Source: Evansella alkalicola | GTDB taxonomy: Bacteria > Bacillota > Bacilli > Bacillales > Salisediminibacteriaceae | Direction: 5' to 3' | DNA length: 64,000 bases | Assembly (NCBI RefSeq): GCF_019042735.1 | Contig: NZ_JAHQCR010000030.1 | Span: 62,001 to 126,000 of the forward strand | Shown: positions 8,968 through 17,141 of the stretch, in pieces | Layout: every line of letters starts with the position of its first letter | Numbering within the stretch: the first letter of the stretch is position 1 | Position numbers and translations under genes: made by a program | The notes under the pieces: model-generated | What the model was told of the DNA's origin: nothing | Database searches by the model: none | What the model saw: only the letters and a program-made list of their open reading frames with translations

Positions 8968-9553
8968 CGTTTTTGATAGGCTAAATAACATAATAAATAT
9001 AAATTTTATTAGCTCATGTTTGCTAGGTTCCTACTCTGTCTATTTTTGGAAGGTTAATGGGGGAATTATGATGTTATAAAGAGGTTGATTGTGAAAAAAC
9101 AAAGTTAAACTTTCAAGAAGCAAAGCATCATACGAAGGTTTCTCCTTAATTGGGTGAGTTGAGTAAGTGACCAAAGATACTTAAAAATAAGGGGAGATTT
9201 TCCTTTTAAGCTGCAGAATATATCTTCGTAAGGGGGAATACGGGTAGTTTTTCCCTTTAAGTACACTTTGAAATCAAATTTTCATGGTTTTCAAGTTATT
9301 AGTGGGAATTTCTCCATCTATTTTCGCTATTTTCGATCTGAAATTTAAAATAAGAGTAATTTCTCCCGTTATCATAAACCCATTTTGGGGTTCGAGGCCT
9401 GATCAGGTATGAAAAATAGAAAAAGCAAAATCTCATACCAGATCATTCGGTGTTTTGAGTGAGTCCACTCTCTTAATAGAATAACCTATCAACATCCTTT
9501 CATCTTTGTTTTAAAAATGTTAATTTAGAAAAGGTAAAGGAAGGGGTTATATA
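8968..9553. other. Long non-coding stretch upstream of proI
   Basis: 586 bp with no credible coding frame. It contains several degenerate G-rich/T-rich motifs of the form GGGGAGATTTTCC (around 9190, 9232, 9303 and 9358) and an imperfect hairpin at 9401-9444. I could not recognise a T-box or other riboswitch. Confidence 0.5.
9401..9444. repeat. 12-bp inverted repeat upstream of proI
   Basis: GATCAGGTATGA at 9401-9412 pairs with TCATACCAGATC at 9433-9444 with one mismatch, leaving a 20-nt A-rich loop. It lies about 110 bp before the proI start and has no T run, so it is not an obvious terminator. Confidence 0.6.
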
Positions 9554-10357
9554 ATGGCAAACACAAATTATTTATTCATAGGAGCAGGAAGGATGGCAGA
9601 AGCAATCATATCAGGTCTTGTTGCTCAAAGTGCATCAGGAAGTAATATTACGGTTGCTAATCAATCGGATATAAAAAAGCTCAATTATTTAGAAGATACA
9701 TATTCCGTTCAGATAACACAAAATTGGGAAAGTGTGGTTTCAGAACACAATGTAATCATTCTAGCTACACCACCTCAGACCCAACAAGACATTTTACAAA
9801 AATTAGGGAGAATTGTAAAAGATCAATTAGTCGTAACTGTAGCGGCGGGAATTGACGTTTCCTATATGAAAAAACGTTTACCTCAAGGAACAGGAGTATG
9901 CTGGATCATGCCAAATACAGGCGCACAAATTGGTAAATCGATGTCCATATATACATGTGGAAAGAATGTCACAAACGATCAACGGCTAATAATTACTACA
10001 CTCCTAGATGCCATTGGAGATTCAGAAGAGTTATCGGAACAACAAGTGCATGACTTAACGGCAATTACTGGCAGTGCACCAGCCTTTGTATATAGTTTTG
10101 CTCAAGCATTGGAGAAAGCAGCAGTAGCCAACAATATATCAAGGGAGCAAGCAAGAAAATTAGTTACATCAATGATCAAAGGCTCTGTTGGAATGCTAGA
10201 AAATGGCGGAGAACGTGAAGAATTGATTTCACAAGTCGCATCTCCTGGTGGATCAACCGCTGAAGGATTAAAAGTATTAGAAAAAAATAACTTTGAAGAA
10301 ACCATAAATGAGGCAGTCAAAGCAACATCAATACACGCACGGGGGCAAGGGGTATAA
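9554..10357 (+). CDS. proI: Pyrroline-5-carboxylate reductase
   Basis: 267-residue enzyme for the last step of proline synthesis: NAD(P)H-dependent reduction of pyrroline-5-carboxylate. The N-terminal Rossmann motif is LFIGAGRMAEAI (about residues 6-17), and the C-terminal dimerisation domain carries ITGSAPAFVYSF near residue 173 and SPGGSTAEGL near residue 230, both diagnostic of the family. Start ATG follows GGAAGGGG. The symbol follows the Bacillus paralogue naming (proI/proC); which B. subtilis paralogue is closest cannot be settled here. The neighbouring yjbQ starts 38 bp downstream and is probably cotranscribed. Confidence 0.93.
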   Translation: MANTNYLFIGAGRMAEAIISGLVAQSASGSNITVANQSDIKKLNYLEDTYSVQITQNWESVVSEHNVIILATPPQTQQDILQKLGRIVKDQLVVTVAAGIDVSYMKKRLPQGTGVCWIMPNTGAQIGKSMSIYTCGKNVTNDQRLIITTLLDAIGDSEELSEQQVHDLTAITGSAPAFVYSFAQALEKAAVANNISREQARKLVTSMIKGSVGMLENGGEREELISQVASPGGSTAEGLKVLEKNNFEETINEAVKATSIHARGQGV

Positions 10358-10394
10358 CGCCATACAAAAATTGGGATAGAAAGGGGAATAAGAT

Positions 10395-10799
10395 ATGTCA
10401 TTAAAGAAACTGTCGTTAAAAACAAAGTCTCGTGATGAAATGATTGATGTAACTAGGGAAGTACAGCAATTTGTAATGGAAGAAGGGTTAAAAAACGGGG
10501 TAGTTTATATTTATTGTCCCCATACTACTGCAGGAATTACCATTAATGAAAATGCAGATCCAGATGTGAAACATGATATGTTGATGCGTTGGGATGAAGT
10601 TTATCCATGGACTCATAAGAAGTATCGTCATATGGAAGGGAATTCTGCTTCACACCTAAAAGCAAGCACAGTGGGAGCGTCACAGGTTGTGATTGTTTCT
10701 GATGGAGAATTGATCCTAGGTACATGGCAAGGAATTTATTTCTGTGAGTTTGATGGACCGCGTACAAGAACGATGTTTCTTAAAGGGATAGAAGGTTAA
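10395..10799 (+). CDS. yjbQ: YjbQ / UPF0047 family protein
   Basis: 134-residue single-domain protein. The signature is CPHTTAGITINENADP (about residues 40-55) followed by DMLMRWDEVYPW and, near the C-terminus, LGTWQGIYFCEFDGPR. The conserved histidines and acidic residues form a putative metal or phosphate site. Some members have been reported to have weak thiamine-phosphate synthase activity, but the physiological role is unclear. Start ATG has AAGGGGAA upstream. It follows proI in the same direction and is closed by a strong terminator. Confidence 0.9.
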   Translation: MSLKKLSLKTKSRDEMIDVTREVQQFVMEEGLKNGVVYIYCPHTTAGITINENADPDVKHDMLMRWDEVYPWTHKKYRHMEGNSASHLKASTVGASQVVIVSDGELILGTWQGIYFCEFDGPRTRTMFLKGIEG

Positions 10800-10805
10800 A
10801 AGGAG

Positions 10806-10844
10806 AAAGAGGCTGGGATTTAATATGTCCCACCCTCTTTTTAT
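10806..10844 (+). terminator. Terminator after yjbQ (GAGGCTGGGA type)
   Basis: AAAGAGG-c-TGGGA pairs with TCCCA-c-CCTCTTT, then T residues. The 5' arm belongs to a recurring terminator type in this window. Confidence 0.9.
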
Positions 10845-10859
10845 AAAGCGTTATGATGT

Positions 10860-11846
10860 TTATTGTTTATCCTTGTCGTCGTTAAGATCTTGACTATCCA
10901 CTGACATGTTATCTTGTGTGGCACGCTTTTTTCTTCTTCTCATCACTAACAGAATACTTATTAAGACTAAAATAGGAACAATAATGGGTGAGAGTCCAAT
11001 GAGTATTACAACCGCACTGGAGAAAATCGAAATGATAAAATTAACTGTATCCATGAATAAGCTTTGTGCTTTTTTCCAAGTATTTAGTGTATCCGTTTCC
11101 TGTAAGGAAGGGACTTTGATGTTTCTTTCTTCTATGTGTACAGTAACGGTTGAGAAGGCTACATGATCTTCTAAATACTTCATTCTGCCTGTAAGTTGCT
11201 CGATCTCTTGTTGAATTTTCCCTAAGTCACTAGATATTTTGAGTAAGTCTTCTGTATTTTCAGCCTCTTCCATGAATGAAAGAAGGCGTTCTTCTACTGC
11301 TTCTCTTGAGCGGAGCCTTGATTCTAGATCAACATATTCTTCTGTGACATCATTTCCCCAGACTGACCTTTCATTTACCTTTGTACTCGAAGATTCTAGT
11401 TCATCTAAAAAGGGATAAAAATTGTTTTGTGGTACTCTAACGGACATATATCCAGATGTGTTGTCTTCACCTCTACTGTACTGATTGGATTCGATGATAA
11501 ATCCACCCATTTTCTCAACGTGATTTTGAATTTCTAGTTGAGCTTGTTGGAAATTTGTAACCTCAATAGACATGTTGGCATTATAAATTACCATTCTATT
11601 TGCTGTATCAAAGTCGAGGTCCTCACCAGTATTATTAGAAGTGGTCACTGCTCTTCCACTTTCTTCTAAAGATTCATCAGTTAATCCACCACTATCATCC
11701 GAAGCATACATTTCAGTTTCCATCACTTCATAACTTCCGTCCATTTCATCGGCACTCATATCATCGTTTGAACTGCAACCAAACAAAATACTAATGGTCA
11801 AGAACATCATGGCTAGGAAAACAACAAAATAATTATTCTTCATCAT
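10860..11846 (-). CDS. DUF4349-type membrane lipoprotein
   Basis: 328-residue exported protein. The hydrophobic N-terminus ends in ILFGC, a plausible lipobox with Cys as the lipidated residue. A Ser/Asp/Glu-rich linker follows. The central part has the DUF4349 pattern: RMVIYNANMSIEV, VEKMGGFIIESNQYSR and SVRVPQ, then a coiled-coil region rich in E/L (about residues 170-225). A single transmembrane segment of about 25 residues lies near 275-300, followed by RRRKKRA, so the C-terminal tail should be cytoplasmic. The ATG at 11846 follows AAGGGGT; the ORF's earlier ATG overlaps that site. Function unknown. It is convergent with yjbQ. Confidence 0.8.
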   Translation of the reverse strand: MMKNNYFVVFLAMMFLTISILFGCSSNDDMSADEMDGSYEVMETEMYASDDSGGLTDESLEESGRAVTTSNNTGEDLDFDTANRMVIYNANMSIEVTNFQQAQLEIQNHVEKMGGFIIESNQYSRGEDNTSGYMSVRVPQNNFYPFLDELESSSTKVNERSVWGNDVTEEYVDLESRLRSREAVEERLLSFMEEAENTEDLLKISSDLGKIQQEIEQLTGRMKYLEDHVAFSTVTVHIEERNIKVPSLQETDTLNTWKKAQSLFMDTVNFIISIFSSAVVILIGLSPIIVPILVLISILLVMRRRKKRATQDNMSVDSQDLNDDKDKQ

Positions 11847-11969
11847 CTGACACCCCTTCATTTATCTCATTTTATTATTTGTCGCTTCTAACGGGAATCA
11901 GGTTACAAAGAAAAAGGAAGAAATGTAAAAAAGCAATCTGCTTTCTACAATTCTTCCTTTGAATTCTGT

Positions 11970-12157
11970 GCCTGTGACCAAGGCGCTTGCGCTTTTGTAT
12001 AAGTGGTTAATAATAAGTAGTTTCTACGAAACTATGTCTAGCTCCAGCGCCTACAGGCTCGTGTCACTTCAGGCCTTTTCTGAAGCCAAAGAGCGGCTTC
12101 TGTCAAAGTCCTTCCAGTGCATTTCGCCTGTGACCAAGGCGCTTGTGCTTTTCGTAT
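11970..12157. repeat. Bacillaceae intergenic hairpin repeat (TCTAGCTCCAGCGCCT type) plus a duplicated tail
   Basis: The full copy is 12036-12157: it opens with GTCTAGCTCCAGCGCCTACA and ends with GCCTGTGACCAAGGCGCTTG then GCTTTT. Its ends pair (AGCGCCT with AGGCGCT), and an internal hairpin CTTCAG/CTGAAG is visible. The tail alone is repeated upstream at 11970-12000 (one difference in GCGCTTGCGC). The repeat type is one I know as common between Bacillaceae genes. It touches the stop codon of the hxlR-type gene exactly. Degenerate tail copies occur at 47125 and possibly at 23267 and 55122. Confidence 0.8.
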
Positions 12158-12468
12158 TAATCAATCCATTTTTCTGCCCATGTTTGAAGTTCGTCCATCA
12201 CAGGTTCCAATTCTTTTCCCATCTCAGACAATTGATATTCAATTCTGACAGGGGTTTCTGGATAAACAGACCTTTCAACTAAGCCAGCTTCTTCTAGTTG
12301 TTTTAAGCGATCCACTAGCATTTTATCACTCATACTTGGGATTACTGCTGATATATCTTTAAAACGTTGGGGACCCTGGAGTAATACACGAAGTATTAAC
12401 CCATTCCAGCGCTTGCCTAATAATTGAAATGCCGATTCAAATTTTGGGCATAAATTCATTTGAACCAT
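12157..12468 (-). CDS. HxlR-family winged-helix regulator
   Basis: 103-residue MarR/HxlR-type DNA-binding protein. The N-terminus has the family pattern CPKFESAFQLLGKRW, where the single N-terminal cysteine (residue 6) is the redox- or electrophile-sensing position in relatives such as YodB and CatR. The winged helix follows: GPQRFKDISAVIPSMSDKML and LKQLEEAGLVER, then YPETPVRIEYQLSEMG. ATG at 12468 follows AAGGAGATG; the upstream in-frame ATG precedes this site and lies at the promoter -10. An operator-like palindrome overlaps its own promoter. The divergent neighbour is a SEDS gene, an unusual partner. The specific orthologue is not assigned. Confidence 0.88.
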   Translation of the reverse strand: MVQMNLCPKFESAFQLLGKRWNGLILRVLLQGPQRFKDISAVIPSMSDKMLVDRLKQLEEAGLVERSVYPETPVRIEYQLSEMGKELEPVMDELQTWAEKWID

Positions 12469-12489
12469 AGACATCATCTCCTTGTAAAG

Positions 12490-12522
12490 ATTATACCACA
12501 CCCTACTTATTTTTTGTAAGTA
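12490..12522 (-). promoter_or_regulatory. hxlR-type gene promoter with overlapping TACTTA palindrome
   Basis: On the minus strand, TTACAA (12514-12519) and TATAAT (12490-12495) are separated by 18 nt. The -35 is embedded in TACTTACAAAAAATAAGTA (12504-12522), an inverted repeat resembling known operators of YodB/CatR-type HxlR proteins. Autoregulation is inferred. Confidence 0.7.
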
Positions 12523-12524
12523 CC

Positions 12525-12614
12525 TTAACTGATGATAATATAGTTGGTTATAATAGTTTATTTAAGAAATGAGTAGTCTTGTATCTTTTTAAGAAGGTTT
12601 CCTTCTGATATAAT
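12525..12614 (+). promoter_or_regulatory. Candidate promoters of the tandem SEDS genes
   Basis: P1: TTAACT (12525-12530), 18-nt spacer, TATAAT (12549-12554); it starts 2 nt from the HxlR-type palindrome. P2: extended -10 TGATATAAT (12606-12614) without a good -35, preceded by the palindrome AGAAGG-TTT-CCTTCT (12592-12606), which overlaps its TG element. Confidence 0.55.
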
Positions 12615-12666
12615 GTAATAATTAGTAAAGTAGCATCATGTGGATAGAATCGGTGGTGAAGTATCT

Positions 12667-13869
12667 TTGGATGAGTCAAAAAAAGGGATATATATAGATT
12701 GGATTTTAGTTACTACGGTTACATTGATTGTTTTATTTGGACTTATTATGATTTATAGTGCCAGCTTTGTTCAAGGATATGAAAAATTTGATAATATTGC
12801 TTATTTTTTTCAACGTCAGTTAATGTGGATTATCATATCAACTGTATTTTTTACCTTTTTCATGTTTTTTCCTTACAGGCATTATCGGAAATTATCCTTT
12901 TGGATTGTTTTCTTTTCCGCTGTTGCCCTCATATTAGTAAAGGTGCCAGGAGTAGGACACAGTGTTAATGGGGCGGAGCGATGGATCGTTTTATTTGGAT
13001 TTCAAATTCAACCTTCTGAATTCGTAAAACTTGGGTCTATTATATACTTAGCTTATGTTTACTCTCGAAAACAAGCGTTTATTGATAAATTTTTTTCTGG
13101 TGTACTCCCACCGTTAGTCGTCATTATTGGCTTTTTTCTCTTAATAATGATGCAGCCAGACCTAGGTACGGCGACCTCCATTGTTATTGTGGCTGGATTA
13201 ATTGCTTTTTGTTCAGGGGCAAAAAAAATTCATTTAATATCTTTAGGGAGTTTAGCTGCTTGGGCGATCTATTACTATGCCCAATCGGAAACATACCGGT
13301 TAAATCGGCTTATAGGTTATCGAACCCCATTTGAGTTAGAGGCTTCTGAAGGGCTTCAGTTAGTACAATCCTATATAGCAATCGCCCATGGCGGTTTAAC
13401 AGGTGCAGGTTTAGGACAAAGTGTTCAAAAATTATTTTATCTTCCAGAAGCACATACAGATTTTATATTAGCAATTGTTAGTGAAGAACTTGGGCTTTTA
13501 GGTTTGGGCTTCGTTTTTACATGTATGTTTATCATTATTATTAGAGGTATTATTATTGGATCTCGCTGTAAAGATGCCTTCGGTAGTCTATTAGCTTATG
13601 GAATTGTTTTTCAATTGAGTGTACAGGTTTTCTTTAATGCAGGTGCTGTAAGTGGATTACTCCCAATTACAGGTATTCCTTTCCCATTTATTAGTTATGG
13701 AGGCTCATCTCTTTTGGTTACTATAATATCAATGGGAATATTAGTAAATGTTTCGCGTAAGAATGAACGTGACAGTAGAGAAAATCGTGAGGAAGAAGTT
13801 GTTGTTAAGGATGAAGTGGCAGCAACGAAAGAAAGTACAGGCAGGGGCAAGCTTCGTCCTGTACGCTAA
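12667..13869 (+). CDS. SEDS peptidoglycan glycosyltransferase, FtsW/SpoVE type
   Basis: 400-residue membrane protein with about 10 transmembrane segments. SEDS proteins polymerise lipid II into glycan strands at the septum or sidewall, paired with a class B PBP. Family signatures: IQPSEFVKLGSI near residue 115, QPDLGTATSIVIV near 165, and GIPFPFISYGGSSLL near 345; LPEAHTDFILAIVSEELG matches the conserved external loop. TTG at 12667 is chosen because GGTGGTG precedes it by 8 nt; the in-frame GTG at 12640 lacks a site. The cytoplasmic C-terminus is long and charged. FtsW versus SpoVE cannot be decided from sequence alone. The second SEDS gene begins 26 bp later. Confidence 0.9.
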   Translation: MDESKKGIYIDWILVTTVTLIVLFGLIMIYSASFVQGYEKFDNIAYFFQRQLMWIIISTVFFTFFMFFPYRHYRKLSFWIVFFSAVALILVKVPGVGHSVNGAERWIVLFGFQIQPSEFVKLGSIIYLAYVYSRKQAFIDKFFSGVLPPLVVIIGFFLLIMMQPDLGTATSIVIVAGLIAFCSGAKKIHLISLGSLAAWAIYYYAQSETYRLNRLIGYRTPFELEASEGLQLVQSYIAIAHGGLTGAGLGQSVQKLFYLPEAHTDFILAIVSEELGLLGLGFVFTCMFIIIIRGIIIGSRCKDAFGSLLAYGIVFQLSVQVFFNAGAVSGLLPITGIPFPFISYGGSSLLVTIISMGILVNVSRKNERDSRENREEEVVVKDEVAATKESTGRGKLRPVR

Positions 13870-13895
13870 ATGGAATGATTAGTAGGTGAAAATAG

Positions 13896-15080
13896 ATGCA
13901 AGAGCGGAAAACGTCCTTTCAACAATTAGATTTTACGCTATTATTTCTCTTGTTTGTGCTCATGTGTATTAGCTTATTAGCTGTATATAGCAGTAGCGGG
14001 CCATTGACCGACAGATGGGGATTAGATCCCCTCTATTTTGTGCAACGTCAAGTCATCTGGTTTGCAATAGGTACGATCTTAATGATGGGTGCCATGAGCA
14101 TTGATTATGATTTATTTAAAAACTTCTCTATACCGCTCTATATTTTAGGGATGATTTTACTTTTTATCGTTGAATTCACCCCTTTAGGCGCTGCAGCAGG
14201 TGGAGCACAACGGTGGATAGAAGTAGGCCCAATTCGGTTTCAACCTTCAGAGTTTGTAAAAATATTTGTGATTATTACTTTAGCACATCTCTTGTACAAT
14301 ATTACGAAAAAGCCTAGGGAAAAGTCCTTTAAATCCGATGCAATTGTGGTAGGGCAAATAGCAGGTGTAGGCTTGCCACCGTTTATCTTTATCCTAATAC
14401 AGCCTGATTTAGGTACTGCATTAGTTATTGGGGCTATAATGTTTAGTATGATTATTATGTCAGGTGTTGCCTACAGAATGATCGGACTGTTATTTTCCTT
14501 AGTTATCATGGTAATTGGCGCTTTAGTCTGGCTTCATAATCATCATTTTGAGATATTTAATAAAATTATAAAGAATCATCAGCTAAATCGAATTTATGCA
14601 TGGCTAGATCCACAGGCGAATATTGAAGATACTGGCTTTCAACTATATCAGGCTATTCAAGGTATTGGAGCTGGACAATTATACGGAAGTGGTCTTTTCC
14701 AAGGGGTTAAATCTCAAAGTGGAATTATCCCCGAGTTGCATACAGACTTTATTTTTACTGTTATAGGAGAAGAGTTTGGATTTGTTGGTGCAACGGTGCT
14801 CCTTGTAGTCTACTTCTTGTTATTATACCGTATGGTTATTATTGCTTTTAACTGCAATAACACCTTTGGTACTTACCTAGTTGCAGGGGTTATTGGATTA
14901 CTTGTCTTTCAGATATTCCAAAACATAGGAATGACGATTGGTCTAATGCCAATCACTGGGCTTGCCCTACCTTTTATAAGCTATGGTGGAAGTGCATTGA
15001 TTACAAATATGTTAGCGATAGGGATTGTATTAAATGTAAACATACGGACTAAGCATTATATGTTTGGAGAAGAGGATTAA
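13896..15080 (+). CDS. Second SEDS peptidoglycan glycosyltransferase, RodA-like
   Basis: 394-residue polytopic membrane protein of the same family as its upstream neighbour. The signatures repeat: FQPSEFVKIFVII near residue 123, QPDLGTALVIGAIM near 170, LHTDFIFTVIGEEFGF near 285, and GLALPFISYGGSALI near 360. The motif GSGLFQGVKSQSGIIPE before the external loop resembles RodA more than FtsW. RBS AGTAGGTG is modest. No class B PBP gene is adjacent. It is cotranscribed with the first SEDS gene and closed by the terminator at 15096, a tandem arrangement I do not recall from B. subtilis. Confidence 0.88.
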   Translation: MQERKTSFQQLDFTLLFLLFVLMCISLLAVYSSSGPLTDRWGLDPLYFVQRQVIWFAIGTILMMGAMSIDYDLFKNFSIPLYILGMILLFIVEFTPLGAAAGGAQRWIEVGPIRFQPSEFVKIFVIITLAHLLYNITKKPREKSFKSDAIVVGQIAGVGLPPFIFILIQPDLGTALVIGAIMFSMIIMSGVAYRMIGLLFSLVIMVIGALVWLHNHHFEIFNKIIKNHQLNRIYAWLDPQANIEDTGFQLYQAIQGIGAGQLYGSGLFQGVKSQSGIIPELHTDFIFTVIGEEFGFVGATVLLVVYFLLLYRMVIIAFNCNNTFGTYLVAGVIGLLVFQIFQNIGMTIGLMPITGLALPFISYGGSALITNMLAIGIVLNVNIRTKHYMFGEED

Positions 15081-15095
15081 ATATATAAAGAAAAG

Positions 15096-15136
15096 AGGTG
15101 TTTAAAAAGTGAAGATGACTTTTTAGCACCTTTTTT
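15096..15136 (+). terminator. Terminator after the SEDS pair
   Basis: AGGTG-t-TTAAAAAGT pairs with ACTTTTTAg-CACC, followed by six T. Confidence 0.9.
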
Positions 15137-15208
15137 ATGGTGTAATATATCATGGGTTTACGTGGTGTGGTATTTTCGGTTCAGTATTTAAATAGGGGAG
15201 GGGATTTG

Positions 15209-15874
15209 GTGTTATTTATAGGATATGGATCGTTGGCACAAGCACTAGTTGAACAAGTACATAATGAAAAAATTCATGTTTTTTCCCGTTCAAAAGAAAA
15301 GGTTTTGGAGAAAATAATAGATAATAGTAATATCAGTTGGATTGCTCCAGAAAATTTTAAGTATGAAAAGGAAGTTTGGCTCTTACTCCCAGCAGATGGG
15401 GTTAAACCTTTTATAGAAAAATATAAAACTTACTTTTCAAAGGAGACTGTGTTTTACTTAGCAGCTACGAAATTAATGGCTTCCGATATCCGTGAACTTG
15501 TATTGAACTCCCAGACAGTTGTCCCTGTAAAATTTATTACGCAAGGAGAACAATTAAAAAAGGATAGGCAAGGACTGGCGGCAGTCCCAGAGGAATATAA
15601 AAGCTATATTAAGAACATAGAGACTTTGTTTAAAGGAAATATAGAAATCATTAACGCGAATGAATCTGATGTTTTGTATATGAATCGAGAAGCCACTCGA
15701 ATGGCAATTACGCTCGCTGAAGAGTTTAAAAGAGAAATGAAAGGAAAAGGCTTTAACGAAAAAATGATTGATCAAGCTGTGAGACAAATTGTCCCTGGAG
15801 TAATAAATGCTTATTTAGATGGGAATTTAGGGACCTTTGGTAAACAGATAGTTGCAGAACGGAGGCAAAATTAA
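15209..15874 (+). CDS. NAD(P)-binding protein distantly like pyrroline-5-carboxylate reductase
   Basis: 221 residues. It begins VLFIGYGSLAQALVEQV, a Rossmann motif (GYGSLA), followed by FSRSKEKV at the end of beta-2. The C-terminal half, with NREATRMAITLAEEF and MIDQAVRQIVPGVINAY, looks like the helical dimerisation domain of the ProC/ComER group. The proline-enzyme signature ITGSAPAF is missing, so it should not be called ProC. GTG at 15209 follows GGGGAGGGG; an adjacent TTG at 15206 is an alternative. The stop overlaps the next start (TAATG), which indicates translational coupling to the pseudouridine synthase. Substrate unknown. Confidence 0.7.
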   Translation: MLFIGYGSLAQALVEQVHNEKIHVFSRSKEKVLEKIIDNSNISWIAPENFKYEKEVWLLLPADGVKPFIEKYKTYFSKETVFYLAATKLMASDIRELVLNSQTVVPVKFITQGEQLKKDRQGLAAVPEEYKSYIKNIETLFKGNIEIINANESDVLYMNREATRMAITLAEEFKREMKGKGFNEKMIDQAVRQIVPGVINAYLDGNLGTFGKQIVAERRQN

Positions 15875-16593
15875 TGAGGGTAGATAAATTATTAGCAAAC
15901 ATGGGTTACGGTTCGAGAAAAGAAGTGAAAAAGTTATTAAAGAGCGGAGCATTGAATGTAAACAAAGAAGTAGTAAAGGACGGCAAAGTTCACGTGAATA
16001 CGGAAGATGATGAAATAGAGATATTTGGAGAACTAATAGAGTATAGGGATTATATTTATATCATGATGAATAAACCGAAAGGAGTGATATCGGCAACAGA
16101 AGACAACAATGAAAGGACTGTGGTTGATTTATTAGAGCCAGAAGATGCACTTTTTGAACCATTTCCTGTTGGGAGACTAGATAAAGATACAACAGGATTA
16201 ATGCTACTTACAAATGATGGGAAACTAACTCACCAGCTAACTTCTCCTAAGAAAAAAGTTGATAAACGATATCGTGTACATATTGATGCTCCACTGACCG
16301 TGGCCGATGAAGAAGCACTAAAAGAGGGAGTAGAATTAGACGATGGTTATGTAACAAAACCTGCAAAATTATCGTATCCAAATGAGGAATCTAAAACAGT
16401 TATTTTATTAACAATTACAGAAGGCAAATTTCATCAAGTAAAAAGAATGTTTAAGGCTAGGGGGAGGAAGGTAGTGGCCCTGAAACGTGAACGAATTGGC
16501 TCACTTTTATTAGACCCTTCTTTGGAACCAGGAACATATCGTGAATTAACAGATGAAGAATTACATTTACTTTATGAAGGAGAGACAAAATAA
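15874..16593 (+). CDS. ytzG: RsuA/RluB-family pseudouridine synthase, YtzG-like
   Basis: 239 residues. An N-terminal S4 RNA-binding domain (MRVDKLLANMGYGSRKEVKKLL) is followed by the catalytic domain, in which GRLDKDTTGLMLLTNDG (about residues 104-120) carries the catalytic aspartate in RLDKDT. PKKKVDKRYRV and GKFHQVKRMF are further family motifs. It isomerises uridine in rRNA; the exact position is not predictable here. ATG overlaps the upstream stop by one base and has GGAGG 8 nt ahead. In B. subtilis ytzG lies near ytzE and pepV, as here. Confidence 0.92.
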   Translation: MRVDKLLANMGYGSRKEVKKLLKSGALNVNKEVVKDGKVHVNTEDDEIEIFGELIEYRDYIYIMMNKPKGVISATEDNNERTVVDLLEPEDALFEPFPVGRLDKDTTGLMLLTNDGKLTHQLTSPKKKVDKRYRVHIDAPLTVADEEALKEGVELDDGYVTKPAKLSYPNEESKTVILLTITEGKFHQVKRMFKARGRKVVALKRERIGSLLLDPSLEPGTYRELTDEELHLLYEGETK

Positions 16594-16595
16594 AA

Positions 16596-16617
16596 GAACC
16601 TCTTTGGAATGAGGTTC
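16596..16617 (-). terminator. Hairpin between ytzG and ytzE, terminator for the minus strand
   Basis: GAACCTC / GAGGTTC with an 8-nt loop. On the minus strand it is followed by TTTTATTTTG, so it best serves the ytzE transcript; on the plus strand there is no T run. Confidence 0.75.
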
Positions 16618-16650
16618 GAAGATTGCTTTACTCTCTATGTATGATAAAAA

Positions 16651-16869
16651 TCAAGAAACATGTGATTTGCGGTTGGTGGATTTCCACTTCCCTCGTACAG
16701 GGCTTTCAACTAATTCATTATATTTTAGAATATTTAAATCTCTTTGAACAGTGCGTTGCGTAATTCCGAATTCTTCAACTAATTCGTTGGTGGAGACACT
16801 TCCTCTTTCCTTAATATAAAGATAGATGGATTTGATTCTTGTCATCATCCTGTCAGTTGAAGTTTTCAA
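16651..16869 (-). CDS. ytzE: Small DeoR-type HTH regulator YtzE
   Basis: 72 residues forming one winged-helix domain: IKERGSVSTNELVEEFGITQ then RTVQRDLNILKYNELVESP, a DeoR N-terminal fold without any sugar-phosphate sensor domain. The start is TTG at 16869, which has AAGGAG 8 nt upstream and gives LKTSTDRMMTRIKS, matching B. subtilis YtzE as I remember it; the upstream in-frame ATG lies before this site. It is divergent from pepV. Regulatory target unknown, but the conserved divergent arrangement makes pepV a candidate. Confidence 0.87.
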   Translation of the reverse strand: MKTSTDRMMTRIKSIYLYIKERGSVSTNELVEEFGITQRTVQRDLNILKYNELVESPVRGKWKSTNRKSHVS

Positions 16870-17141
16870 AAAATCACTCCTTAATTTGTTATCAATCAAC
16901 AAAAACAAGTAAGATTTAAATCTTCACTCCTTTCTGACATTTTATCGTAATAAAGTGAATGTGTAAAGTTATAAAACGATAAACCCTTAGACTATAGAAA
17001 CATATTTTAGTCTGTTACTAGAGTTAACAGTTACTAAATCTTTTTTGCTGGTTATAGTAAATAAATATGTAAACTTTAAAAAAATATGAATGCAATATAT
17101 TATTTTAATATTAAAATATTGTTAAAGAGGAAGGTGTTATT

